This document shows, one piece after another, positions 10,537 through 21,261 of a DNA stretch of 64,000 nt. The stretch is taken from NCBI GenBank assembly GCA_021234155.1, contig JAJEKV010000011.1:62001-126000 (forward strand). Reading direction: 5' to 3'. Source of the stretch: Isoetes taiwanensis. Its lineage: Eukaryota; Streptophyta; Lycopodiopsida; Isoetales; Isoetaceae. A program made the translations under genes and the position numbers. Each line of letters begins with the position of its first letter. Position 1 is the stretch's first letter. The notes below the pieces were generated by a model that had not been told where the DNA came from, did no database searches, and was given only the letters and a program-made list of their open reading frames with translations.

Positions 10537-10565
10537 AAATCCAAAATTTCCGACGAAGAAAAACA

Positions 10566-10685
10566 ATTCCAGGAACTTTTCCGATCAAAATCCGTGGGTT
10601 TCTTTATATTTTTCCGGATGAAATCATTCCAGGAGATTTTTCGATCAAAATCTGTGGGTTTCTTTATATTTTTCCGGATGAAATC
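10566..10685. repeat. 60-bp tandem duplication
   Basis: 10566-10625 and 10626-10685 differ at only a few bases and share ATTCCAGGA at the start and TTTTTCCGGATGAAATC at the end. It lies directly beyond the truncation point of the Ty3/gypsy element. Confidence 0.9.
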
Positions 10686-11212
10686 TAAATTTTCATAGGC
10701 CCATTCCGCCTAGCATAAACTATATAGAAAATATACTTGTTGGGTTTTTGGAGTTTGTGTCCCACGCTGTATATTGCCAACCCATTTGCTCTTGACCTAA
10801 AGCAACATCAGTCACATTAGTTAAAAGGCATGATAAGGTGATATTTATATTAGGGATAATCGGCGCAGGCAGGCCCTTATGCAGGGTAAGGGCGTGCGCA
10901 ATAAAAAAGGGCACATCATCACCTATTAAATAATGGCTTGATCATCTACATCTAGAACGATGATATGGGATCTACAACCTCTGTACTTATGATTCAATAA
11001 AATATTTCCCATCCCTTGTAGAAGCTACCTTATATGCTAATGGCAGCGTTTCTCAATGGATGCAGATGTTGGAAACCTGACCACAGCAAGCCCCAAGGCT
11101 CGAGAGAAATATTGGCTCCCGAAAGGGGGTTGGATTCCAAGAAACGGCGAGCCGAATACGCCGTGAATGATTATTAAGTTTATTATAATGTGAGAATCAT
11201 TATTGCAGTAAT
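10686..11212. other. No gene recognised
   Basis: Gene-free. Around 10855-10900 it carries AGGCCCTTATGCAGGGTAAG, similar to part of the perfect hairpin at 46554-46651, suggesting a shared repeat. Confidence 0.35.
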
Positions 11213-11282
11213 GTTGCGTGGCGCAGATGGTTAGTTCATTTGGTTTTCAACTTTTTTGCGCGAGTTCGAGCCCATCTTTTAA
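11213..11282 (+). other. tRNA-like sequence, possible SINE head
   Basis: TGGCGCAGATGGTTAG resembles a tRNA A box and AGTTCGAGCCC a B box, about 40 bases apart as in a polymerase III promoter. The arms do not fold into a sound tRNA, so it is either a degenerate tRNA or the head of a tRNA-derived SINE. Confidence 0.45.
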
Positions 11283-11287
11283 CATTT

Positions 11288-11416
11288 TTTTAACTTTGGG
11301 GGTATTCGACTTGTGGAATAAGTTTTAACTTTGGGGGTATTCGAATTGTGGAATAAGTGTGCATGCCGAAACCAGGAGTCTAATACCCCCTATTCCACGA
11401 GTCAAATACCCCCCTG
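11288..11416. repeat. 35-bp direct duplication plus inverted copy
   Basis: Copies at about 11288-11322 and 11323-11357 share TTTTAACTTTGGGGGTATTC. A reversed copy with few mismatches follows at about 11391-11416 (TATTCCACGAGTCAAATACC). The whole can fold back on itself and lies just 3' of the tRNA-like sequence. Confidence 0.75.
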
Positions 11417-11824
11417 GAATCCAAGTCCAAATGGGGAGCCAATAAATGCACCGCCCAAGGCTGCCAATGCCAAGAAGATGCCGGATGGTATGATGCACCT
11501 TAACGCTGCCTACGACAATCACGGGCAGACTAGCGCAGACTAGCCACAACATAAAGCATCCATCCAAGAGCATAAAACGACATATTTTACCAACCCACCT
11601 CCCATGTGTTTGTCCTTGGGGCAACCCACGAACTTGCCCAACCCAACCCCGCCAAATGGAAGTAGCCAAGAAGTAAGGCAATTTCCACGAGCTGTTAGAT
11701 AGGCTTACCTGGAAGGGCCGGGACAAATTAGGTTGCCGCCACTTTTTTAAAATTTCCCCTTCTTTGCTCCGTTTCTCCATCTTTCCGCCTTTTTTTCTGC
11801 TTTCGATCCGCACCATGCCGGAAT
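11417..11824. other. Upstream region of the CTF7 gene
   Basis: No family matches the open frames on either strand. The stretch probably holds the promoter and 5' untranslated region of CTF7. I cannot place a TATA box with confidence. Confidence 0.3.
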
Positions 11825-11950
11825 ATGGTTGAAGCTGCCAAACTTGCTAGCTGCTGGTGCTATTTGCCATGGCCATTGGCACAAACCTTGTGCAGGGAAA
11901 GATCGACCGTTTTTTCAAGCTTCCTTTCTCCAGAACGACCTCAAATCTAG
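11825..11950 (+). promoter_or_regulatory. Possible overlapping upstream ORF of CTF7
   Basis: An ATG at 11825 opens a 41-codon frame ending at TAG 11948-11950. It is out of frame with the proposed CTF7 start at 11869 and overlaps it. If the transcript begins upstream of 11825, this ORF would reduce translation of CTF7; the transcription start is unknown. Confidence 0.35.
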
Positions 11951-13803
11951 TGTCTGAATTTGTTCCCTCTATCAAAGGCCTTGAAGAAGATTTGGGTCGC
12001 GAAAAAGAGTTTAAAGCGCCACAGAATCAGGGTTCTTGTTTCAGATCAGTTGTTCCAAACGTTAATGATAGTTGCCAATTGCCGGATCCAGTATTGGAAA
12101 GGGATCAACCGAAAGCAAATCCTGGTGGTCCCTCAGAACCTGGACGTTGTTCTGGTCTAGAAGACGAGGAAGAACAGGGGAATCCGAATCTGCATGGAAG
12201 GTAATCTAGGGTTAGAGTTGCATTTTGTGCAGTATTTCTGATATGGTCGATGGCTACGTAGATTTGCATTCATGAATTAGTCTGATATTTAAGTATGCCG
12301 CAGGAAGCATGCTGTCTCTGATAAATGTATTTTGACATACCAGAGGCGCCCTGCAAAAAGGTACTATTACCTTCTTCTCATGATCAATATATCATATTGA
12401 ATTTATAATGTGATTGAAAAATGGATTTGATGAATGAAATTCCTGCAGAAAAGCTTCAGATTCTCTAAGCTCAGATCGCATATACAAAGAGGGAGATTGT
12501 CTTTACTGGGATAGTTCTGAGCAAACCGATGAAGATGAGTGCCTTGCAAAGATGAAGAATCAAACCATTACTCATGTCAATAAATTTCCTGAGCATACCC
12601 CATCCCTGGACACGGTCTTCTCCACTAAAGTAATCAAGAGCTTAATTGGTCTAAAAGGGGCCAAGGCACCTAGACATGGTTTGAAACAGTATTTTCTTGA
12701 TGTTGGCCAAGCAGACTTCTCATATAAGACATGTCCAGTCTGTGGCCTTATGTATGCTCCAGGAGAAGAGAATGATGAAAAGGTTCATATGACATTCCAT
12801 AGAAGCCATATCCAAGGTATCCAGTTCAAGGTATGTTATAGCTTGCATTTCTGGGTACATAATGAAATTCTGGACCTTAAGCAACTCCTTGACACGAATG
12901 CAGGGTTGGCTAAATGAAAGAGTTGCAGCTAAGCTTGACCTCAAAGGAAATCGGATAATTTTTGTTTTGCCAAATGACCCAGCAAAGCATCAGCGCAAAG
13001 TAAGGTTCTCTGTCTCATATGCTATCTTTTTTGTTTGAGAAAAGACCACTTTAAGTTTTGTTATATAATCATTCAGGTTATGAAGGTTGCAGCTGTGATG
13101 GAATATGAGATGGGTCTTTCACCAGGATGGCTGGTCAACGAAAAATGTAAGGTATGCATGCTATAATACTTTGCAGCATTGCGATGGTACAACCAAATAG
13201 CAATATGAAGGGACATTTATATAGATTTATAGGGTTAAAGACATGTTGCATTTGTATGTTGTGCAGGTGTACATGTATATCTGCTCAAGGAAGGTTGTGG
13301 GTTGTGTTGTTGTTGAACCAATTGTGCAAGGTTTTTATGTAATTCATTGTGGCAAGAGCTCGCTATCCAATCCACAGGGTACACCTCGAACAAATAAAAG
13401 TACAATGACATTTGGAAATGCAAAGTTTGTGAGGGAATTCTTTCATAAATTGTCGTATAGGAGACAGGAGGCTACTTTGGATTTAGGAAGGGCTGTTATG
13501 TGTGATGACACTCCTGTTTCAGCCAGATGTGGGATCAGGGGAATTTGGGTATCATCTTCAGAGCGCAGGAGAGGCATTGCAAGCACACTTCTTGATACCA
13601 TACGGTGATAAACTGGCTTTAACGCATACTTGCCATCTTCCTTGCAGTCTGAAGAATTAACTGTGCTTTCATATTGCAGGAAGTCATTTTGCATGGGGTC
13701 CATTTTGCAGCCTTCTCAGTGCGCATTCTCGCAGCCTACACCAGATGGCATAGCTTTTGCATCCACATATTGCAAAACTGACAGGTTCTTGGTATATCGT
13801 TGA
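11869..13803 (+). CDS. CTF7: Cohesin acetyltransferase CTF7/ECO1, seven exons, intact
   Basis: Eco1-family enzymes acetylate the SMC3 head in S phase to establish sister-chromatid cohesion. Exons: 11869-12200, 12304-12360, 12449-12830, 12904-12999, 13077-13151, 13267-13604, 13680-13803. All introns are GT-AG, phases agree, and the product is 467 residues. A PIP-box-like QGKIDRFF (Q9, I12, F15, F16) for PCNA binding is at the N terminus. The zinc finger has C225, C228, H243 and H247. The acetyltransferase domain has GWLVNEKCKVYMYICSR, the acetyl-CoA loop RRRGIAS (414-420) preceded by CGIRGIWVSS, and a C-terminal strand ending TDRFLVYR. The ATG at 11869 is the first in frame. Longer than Arabidopsis CTF7 (about 345 residues) mainly through an acidic linker. 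No lesions seen. Confidence 0.93.
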
Positions 13804-15880
13804 TACTATGAAGAGGTAAAGGTTGTTGCACAGGTATTCTTCTGTACATTGGCGATGTGTGGCTATTCCTGCTCTCGCTTATGAGGTCATTTTGTTTGCT
13901 ATTTGTATAATGGTGAGAAATTTCTGTTCATTAGTTGATAATGTATATGAGAATGGATGGAAGAAAAGATTCAGAAAGGAAGGAAATTCCAAATATATGA
14001 TTGTAAAGGTATTCTATAAACTGAGAGGGACATTTTATTTTTCAAGTTTTAGTTTTCCTGCTTTGTTCTTCTATTATGCAACAGGGATGAACACCAACAT
14101 GTATCTCTACAGTCCTTTTCGTTTCTTTAGTTTGCTGCTCACAGGAGGCTGCTCTTGACCATATGATATTATATAGAATTTTGCTGGTTATCTTATTTCA
14201 TGGGATTACTTGTTGCACGTTGAATACTTTGGAGCATAAGATGCCTTTGCAGTGTAATGAAAAATTACACAACTGTATCTACTATGATGATCAGGTTAGT
14301 TATATACCAAACTCGTGCATTTTTTATTCTAATGAGCCAAATAGAACGGATGACAATCCGTAGAAATTTCTACTTTGAGTCATATAAAAATTTCTTACTT
14401 ACCTACGCATCTCAATAAAATAGACTCAATAAGGAGTCGAATTGGAAAATGAAGAGTTCTCTCTTCACTCCCCTGTAACTAGACTCTCTACGAAGTGATT
14501 ACGTGTAACTAGACTCTCTACGATAATGTGTGCACGATCAACTTCCGTATGTTTATAACTTAAGATTCTTAGTTGTTTTTTACTGTATTCGTATCTAGAA
14601 AAGTAGAAAGCTGACGCTGGCAAGTCAGTTAGGGGAAGAAGCAGTATTTTTGTGTTTGGCGTAGGTTAGATTGTGGATAAGAGCGCGCGTGGGTCATGGG
14701 CAGATGTTGGACTGCCATGGGTTTTCTAATTGCGGCTCCTGCTGGTGGCAGCATGGCGATGAAGGGGAGGAGCAGGTCCTCCTTTCAAATTTGCAGTAGC
14801 TTCTTCAAATCTCCGGCTATTTGTGAGTCCATCCATTGCAAGGATTGGTGACTAGAATTTCAGGCGTGGATGGGTAAATCGGAAGGGGAAAAGACTGGGC
14901 AATTTTTTGCAGTCTGCTTTTTGTCTTGCCAAAATGCCTGAGCATCTTCTCTGAGGCTGGGATCGATGCAAAGGGTGCCTTCAATTTCCTTGACGAGGGA
15001 TTTGATGAATGTAGCTGCGGTGTAACACCATTGCTAGGAACAAATATAGTTCAGTTTCATCTTGTAGCCTAAGTTCCGTTTCCGATTCCCCTGTTTCTAG
15101 CTCTATCAGTTGTGCCAAGAGCAGTGCCACAGCTATGGCGGAGGTCGGATTTGCACCAATGATTGCCGTTCAATATTTTGCTCCTCTTCTATATTTTGCT
15201 GGAAGCCATGGTTCTGTGCGAGGCTGATGCTGTGGATGGGCTCAGAGATGTTTTGCCGTGCACACCATGATGGTCGTGGGCTTGTGTTGATGGTCGTGAC
15301 CTGTAGCATAATCTTCATCATTTTCTACTTGCAATCCTGAAGGTGCTAGTCCGTTGAAGAAGAATCGAAACAGATACAATCAAAGACTCGAAACAGTCTT
15401 TGATTTGTTTTCATCTTGGATGGTTTAGGGCAGGGCCACATTCAGCGTAACCAGACTTGATGTCGGCATGCTGCCCTTCTCATCTGCATCACAAGCCTCT
15501 GAATTCTGGCATACAGGCCAGTATGGCCTTAGATCCATGGGCATTGGAATATAATTGGCGTTCAATTCCCCAGGCCCAGATGGCATGTGGTATTTGGGAT
15601 GTAGGATTGCTTTCTTGTACAATACGGTGTTTGTGCTTATTAAGCCAATGGTATTTATGCCGGGAGCACCCCTATAAAGTGGGGTCAATTTGACCCCATC
15701 TTGACCCATAGGGAGAGGCGGGGATCTGCCCTGCCGGCATATTCCCACAAAGATGCCATCATCTAACGGCCTAAACAAAACAATACACACTAAAAACGAT
15801 AATGCTTCCATGTATTATAGCCTTTGGTTCATCTTTTGTTTCAAGCCATCGATCTGTGGGATATTCCCAGTATTGTGCCA
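13804..15880. other. No supported gene; 3' flank of CTF7
   Basis: The first few hundred bases probably contain the CTF7 3' untranslated region. TGTAACTAGACTCTCTACGA is repeated at about 14475 and 14505. On the minus strand about 14880-15030 reads FIKSLVKEIEGTLCIDPSLR without stops; it looks protein-like but I do not recognise it. Open frames at 15110-15340 and 15425-15811 match nothing known to me. Confidence 0.3.
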
Positions 15881-16269
15881 GATCAATGGCCATTAAGATT
15901 TTGACCCAAAAACAAAAAACCACTTCCTATGGTCTCGATCGACCACATGGTTAAAGCACAAGAAAAACACAAAATAAACAAGCCAAAGGTCAGCATGAAG
16001 GCCAGGGATGCCATAATATGAAGGAACCCGTATCGTATGTTGATCTGGTATCCTGCCGTAAACAGAGCAATCCTTGCATAGATCAGAAAAAAACAGAGAT
16101 ATGCTCGGACAGAGGTGACCAATCGTCTGCTAACGGCCGCTATGGAGAGCCCAGACCCAAGAATCATCAGATACAGCTCTAACAGCTTTGAAATTCCACT
16201 GCCTATTAGGTTTGGACCGACTGAACTCCCATCGAAAAGCCACCATAGCTGTTCTGTTTAAAACATAAC

Positions 16270-16624
16270 AGCTGTGATTGTATAAATAGGCCCTGTTAGC
16301 CCAAAACAAAAATTACAGGGGATACTCATGGAAGCCACACCTGCTCCAACAGACGTGCCATTTACAAAAGCAAGCCCTTCCTTGGGTTGCAGCACAAACG
16401 GTTCTTCAATTCCGGCGAGCTTCAAAGCTTCTTCTGCACCAAAAAATTCTCCTTCCTTTCTCACGGCCCTGGAATTGGGGCGGGCTGTTAAAAGGCAGTG
16501 ATTGTCCCTCTGAGAGGAAGCAGAGGAGTAATTCCGCCATTGAGGAGCTCATCTGATGCCGAAGTAGCCCTGTAGTGATTGTATACATAGTGATTGTATA
16601 GTGATTGCCAGAGTTAGCCCAAAA
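16270..16624. repeat. Short direct repeats flanking the PAL fragment
   Basis: TGATTGTATA followed within 30 bases by TTAGCCCAAAAC occurs at 16271-16307 and again at 16593-16624, with extra GTGATTGTATA units at about 16575-16645. The copies bracket the PAL fragment. Confidence 0.6.
16327..16548 (-). pseudogene. PAL: Phenylalanine ammonia-lyase fragment lacking the MIO segment
   Basis: PAL deaminates phenylalanine to cinnamate, the entry to phenylpropanoids. The minus strand reads [18 protein letters not shown], matching the segment just before the catalytic Ala-Ser-Gly. It then jumps, through TTT-TAA, to [20 protein letters not shown] and [20 protein letters not shown], then [13 protein letters not shown]. 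The Ala-Ser-Gly that forms the MIO cofactor and the following 15 or so residues are missing. Homology ends after ASM. Only about 70 of some 700 residues are present, so this is a non-functional fragment. The peptides retain good PAL identity, so capture may be fairly recent. Confidence 0.85.
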
Positions 16625-17002
16625 CGAACATAGTGATTGTATAGATAGCCTGCCCTGTTCAAAACCGCCACACCCTGCCGTCTTCAAACTACCCCTCCTC
16701 GGATCCGGGTCTGCCGCAGCCGCCCTGCATCAGGAGCTCTGGCCGACAACAAGGGCCGCCTTCACATGCTTTCTTATTTTTGAAACATCCCAAAAAAATC
16801 TCTAACTAAGCAACCCAAAATAGCAATAACCATCCAAGCTCCTCTCACATGGCAAATTATACCATTTTTTATACAATACTATACGGAAATCATAGGCCAA
16901 ACCACTGCCTGAAAACCCTCCACAAACCCAAAACGAAAATAGCATACTATATGTGCATTAACTCTATCAGCCACTTGTATTAATGCATACAACCATGACT
17001 AC

Positions 17003-17340
17003 CGTGGAAACCCTTCCTAAATTCCATGGAAACTTTTTTCAAATTTTTGTGGAAACCCTTCCTATTGGTTCCTAAATTCCATGGAAACTTTTTCAAATTT
17101 TTGTGGAAACCCTTCCTATTGGAATTATAGAAACTTTTTCAATTTGTGGAAACCCTTCCTATTTTTCATTGAAACCCTTCCGTGTTTCATTAAAACTAGG
17201 AAGAGTTTCCAAACCCTTCCTAATTTCTATGGAAACCTTCCATGGAAAATAGGAAGGGTTTCCATGGAAATTTGGAAGGGTTTCTAATTTTGAAAACCAG
17301 AAGGGTTTTCATGGAAAATGGGAAGGGTTTCTACTCTTTT
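17003..17340. repeat. Foldback array of GGAAACCCTTCC units
   Basis: The left part carries repeated GTGGAAACCCTTCCTA and CCATGGAAACTTTTTCAAA; the right part carries the reverse complement, AATAGGAAGGGTTTCC and GGAAGGGTTTCTA. There are at least five copies on one side and five on the other, with the turn near 17195-17235. It would form a long imperfect hairpin. No coding function. Confidence 0.8.
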
Positions 17341-18424
17341 TTAGTATTTTTAATATTCATACGTGGTGACCTTTATGGACCACGCCTTTTAAGATGGACG
17401 CCGCCCATTAATGGGGCACGCTCATAAATATGCACGCCACCCGAGACATTCCTGTATACAAAAGGGATGCAAATTCTCTATGCGAAAATGGCAATCGATT
17501 TTCCCGTGGTTAGTCACCCCTCCACTAGAGCTTTATGTTCAAAGGCTAGAGCAGGACTTTAGGAATTTTATCTAAAATTCGGTGTGCGCTGGCCGGTTTG
17601 CCTATTGCACAGAGATAATTTTTTGTAATGGTTTGGATTTGTCATTGCCTAATCTAGACAACTTTGAATAACGTTCTTAAATTCATTGCGCTTTCTATTT
17701 TCTGGTTCTGGTAGCAAAGTTTCCAATGCTTTCTGACCAAGATCTAACTCCATCGCCGATGATTCAAGCTCTGTTTCTAGCAGACGGGGTTATATGAACT
17801 TTATTAAATCTGCTAAAGCTAAGCTCGAGCCTTTTCCAGTCCTAAACCTGCCAGAGCTGCTGATAGCTCCATTTGCGTATCTTTCTGGAGTACATCCTTC
17901 CCAATCTCTGCTGCTTCTACCAATTCAATCCAAGAATGCTCCAGTTCCGTTTCGTGGCTGAACTACGCTGGTGACTCCCCGATTACCCAGGGAGTTAAGG
18001 GATATGGGATATATGCCATATCGCATGTGCGTTCTTTGGGTGTGTTAATGTTTTTTTATGTCCATTGGATAAGGCATAATGGCGAGAATATGCTAAATCA
18101 AGGGCATGGGATTTTACACCTCACACCCCTGTACAACACAACGCTCCCCATACGCCACATACACGTACAAAAATACGTTTGGGGATGGGAAATAAGGTGT
18201 CATAAACATTGCCACGGAAGAAGTTGTTTTCGCAATCAGACGAGAAGCCGGCACAACCTGTTAGAAGGAAATCGAAAGTCCAGTCTAAATCCCAAATCCC
18301 AATCCACAGCCGAAGATGATATAAGAGGGCTCTCTGCTTGGTCAGGAAACCTCTCCGCTTCCTCATTCCCTGCTTCCTAAAACAAAACTCTTCATGGCAA
18401 AACCGGCAAGCAAAAGCGGCCTCT
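17341..18424. other. No gene recognised
   Basis: AT-rich unique-looking DNA without convincing reading frames or splice-bounded exons on either strand. Confidence 0.3.
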
Positions 18425-18585
18425 GCATTTTGTGCATCCAACTGATCCATCTGCCTCTACATTTCTTGCATCCAACTGATCCATCTGCAATCGAAACCGA
18501 AATAGGCGATGAACCGAAATAGGGAAGAAACCGAAATAGGTGAAGATCCGAAATAGGGAAGAACCAAAATAGGTGAAGACCGAGT
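18425..18585. repeat. Two short-period minisatellites
   Basis: TGCATCCAACTGATCCATCTG occurs twice, about 37 bases apart, at 18432-18488. CCGAAATAGG(G/T)GAAGA units of about 16-18 bases follow at 18505-18580. Open frames on the minus strand here merely read through these repeats. Confidence 0.75.
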
Positions 18586-18720
18586 TGCCCTCCAAAATCA
18601 GAAGCAACAAGAAAGAAGAATCCGCCGAGCATGCCATCGCAGGCCGATTTGGGCAGAGGCAGGCCGTCCGAGCGCCTCCATCGGGCTGTTCTTAGCAGCC
18701 CCCGTGAAGCCAACACCTGC

Positions 18721-19955
18721 TACACACACCTGCTATTTCTGACCATGAAGAACAACCACAAAAAAGAAGAACACCTCAGACCATAGAGAAAAAAATTTGG
18801 AATCCCCCTTTTCCTGGCCCACGTACGCCCAAATCTTAGGAAAGAGATATTTTGGGGACGTAATAGCTTGCCCTCCACAAAAATCCCTATGTATATAGTC
18901 GTGATGTTGAAAATCCTTACTCTTACACCGAGTTTAATCTTAATTTACCATACCCTTAACCATAGTTTTATATTGAGTAGATTATTCATATACCCTATCC
19001 TCTACCTTACATTTACCTCCAAGCTAGGAATGTTGCAAGCTCCATAAGTTTTATCAAATGCCAATGTTGAAGTCATATTAGTTGAACTTGATTTTGCCCT
19101 TAAGAACAAAGGTTGATCCAAATTGCACATTTGGGATTTTATTGTGACTGTAGAACAACTGCAGAGGTCGTTGACGGCTATAGAGAGCTGTAGAGCTCGT
19201 TGGTATGTGCTGATTGAGAAAGCCCTAGTGCTAGAAACATGTAACTAAGGTGCATTGTAGCAAGTGCTAATTGAGAAAATTCTAGTGCTAGAAACACTGG
19301 ATATATTGGTTAAAGAAGTCTTATTAGAACACTGAATTACTTTGATAGAGGTTAGAGCCCCCGTATTTCATATTCTAAAACCTTAGGCAAAGCCGTATAG
19401 AATTTCGATATTCCCTCAAAACCTTAGGTGAACTCGTATTTCATATTTCAAAATCATAGGCACCTCCAATCATATATGACCATAAGCGAAACGAGAGATG
19501 CCCAGAGGCCCCAATATACAATCTGGGTCGTAGGATCGACGGATCCGACGACTGTGGTAGTCCAGGGTGCACCTTGTTTAGAATATGTCACATGGGGGTT
19601 AGGGAGGGAATCAAGGACAAGGAAGGAATGATGTTGTGAGAAGACGCCGATAACCTGCTATATAAAATGATAACACATATATAGATGGCTCATCCCTCCC
19701 CAGAATGTCGATCTGATGGCTCGGGCCGATGCCATTTATTGTGGTGCCATTAAGTTTGTTGACTATGTGTCATAAAAGTAGTGCCATTGATTGCCCTTTA
19801 TTAATTGCGAAAGGTTCAAGGGCTAGGGTTTCTCCTTCCTTCTTCTATCCAATGGTTGATAATTGACAAGAAACACGTGTTGCCCAAAAGGAGATTCAGA
19901 TTTCACCACCTTTGTCATTACATTAGCATGTCCAAATATACAGTTTATCAGCGAG
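18721..19955. other. No gene recognised
   Basis: Contains a diverged duplication in which GTGCT(G/A)ATTGAGAAA and CTAGTGCTAGAAACA recur at about 19207-19240 and 19265-19300. Otherwise featureless. Confidence 0.3.
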
Positions 19956-19956
19956 C

Positions 19957-20090
19957 TTATTATTGCCAAGGTGTTTCCCTAAAAAACTGTTCGTGGCGGA
20001 GGTTTTTTAATAATGTCTATTGTGTTCTTTGTCTGGATCCCATAGGCTTTTTGATCTCCATAGATGGTAAAATCCAATTCAATTCAATTC
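19957..20090 (+). mobile_element. LINE family A 3' end, eroded copy
   Basis: TTTCCCTAAAAAACTG...GGCGGAGGTTTTTTAATAATG and GGATCCCATAGGC align with the 3' ends at 27826-27945 and, reversed, 26520-26645. It ends in an AATTC-type short repeat (20076-20092). Confidence 0.6.
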
Positions 20091-20159
20091 TCAAAATTAA
20101 TCAGTTGTGCTTTTTGAAGAAAGGTCTTTATCATGTTTGGCAAAAAATATAGTTATATA

Positions 20160-20262
20160 GTTCAAATTGAATTGACTTCAATAATCTATTGTTCACTGAG
20201 GCCAAAAGGCCTATATGACCTATATATGAAGGAATATAATAGCAGGCCTATTTACTCTCCAT
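20160..20262 (-). mobile_element. LINE family A 3' end, second eroded copy
   Basis: Read on the minus strand, ATAGGCCTTTTGGCCTCAGTG matches ATAGGCCAATTGGCCTCAGTG of the copy at 26520. Only about 100 bases are recognisable. Confidence 0.5.
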
Positions 20263-21261
20263 GATTAAAAAATGTTACACCTCTATAGCCAGTATCCCTT
20301 TCAAGCATCCATGTTGTCAATCTTCAAAAAAGCCGAGAAACATGTTCTCAAACAAGTACTAGTGTATGAAAATTAGGAAAAGATAGGATTTATGGAATAA
20401 AAATATAAAGTCATTAATCCTACAATCATTTTCCTCATACTTGGGTTCATTATCAGTGCATCTTCCTCTTTTTATAAGTAAAAGACAATCATATATGGAG
20501 TCAAATGTGTAAAATGATGGCTAAATCCTGCATTCTACCTTAGCTCTCACCATTACAAAGTTGCATGCAAACTAGATTAGATTTGGATTTTGCTTAGTCA
20601 AACATCTGATCAATCTCATAAAACAATCCCTAGAGCAAGAACACCGTAAACCTTTTCCTGGGAAGGGCAAACCTTGCCCGCATGTAATCAATGTAGAAAA
20701 AGTTAATGCTAGCAATTCATCCATCCAAGAATTCCTTTGATTCTATTTTGTATGAAAACCCCCATCAAATCTTTGTGAATCCAGGAGGGGTTTCCATATT
20801 GAAACTTGGTAGATTTTCCAATTTGAACAGTAACCAAAATTAGGTTCCAATAGTCTAAGCTTCAAAGATACCTAGTTGTCTCCTTTGGCATAATATTCAT
20901 TACAAACACAAACAATATATGCATGGTCCACTTCATTAACCTTATGGTCTTCCTCTGAAAGTTTCTCCACAAAAGTAGAAATAAATGGAAGCTTTGTCCA
21001 TTTCCTCCAATGTTATTGCTTCTCATATATCGAAGACAAATTTTAAAGTTATAATAATCCTACTTTGGGACCATATGTTCTTCTTCCAGTTTAATGCCAC
21101 AACATGTTATCCCTATCAAAAGCTATTTTAAAGATATTTTTAAAGGAAGTTCTAATGTCTTATGGTCCGAATTTTGTCATGTCAGCAATTTCTTTGAAGT
21201 TGGAAAAGTTATCAAAAACTAATAGATTGTTTTGCTTTGCAATAATTGCTCAGAGACATAA
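20263..21261. other. No gene recognised
   Basis: AT-rich DNA without supported coding, RNA or repeat features; it ends at the target duplication of the next LINE. Confidence 0.3.

Noticed and set aside
11325-11816. 163-codon minus-strand frame upstream of CTF7
   Set aside because: No domain; it covers a foldback repeat and the likely CTF7 leader.
15883-16167. Hydrophobic minus-strand frame resembling a membrane protein
   Set aside because: No family recognised and no exon context; hydrophobic frames are common in T-rich DNA.
18121-18716. Overlapping minus-strand frames
   Set aside because: They run through minisatellite units in several frames and show no family resemblance.
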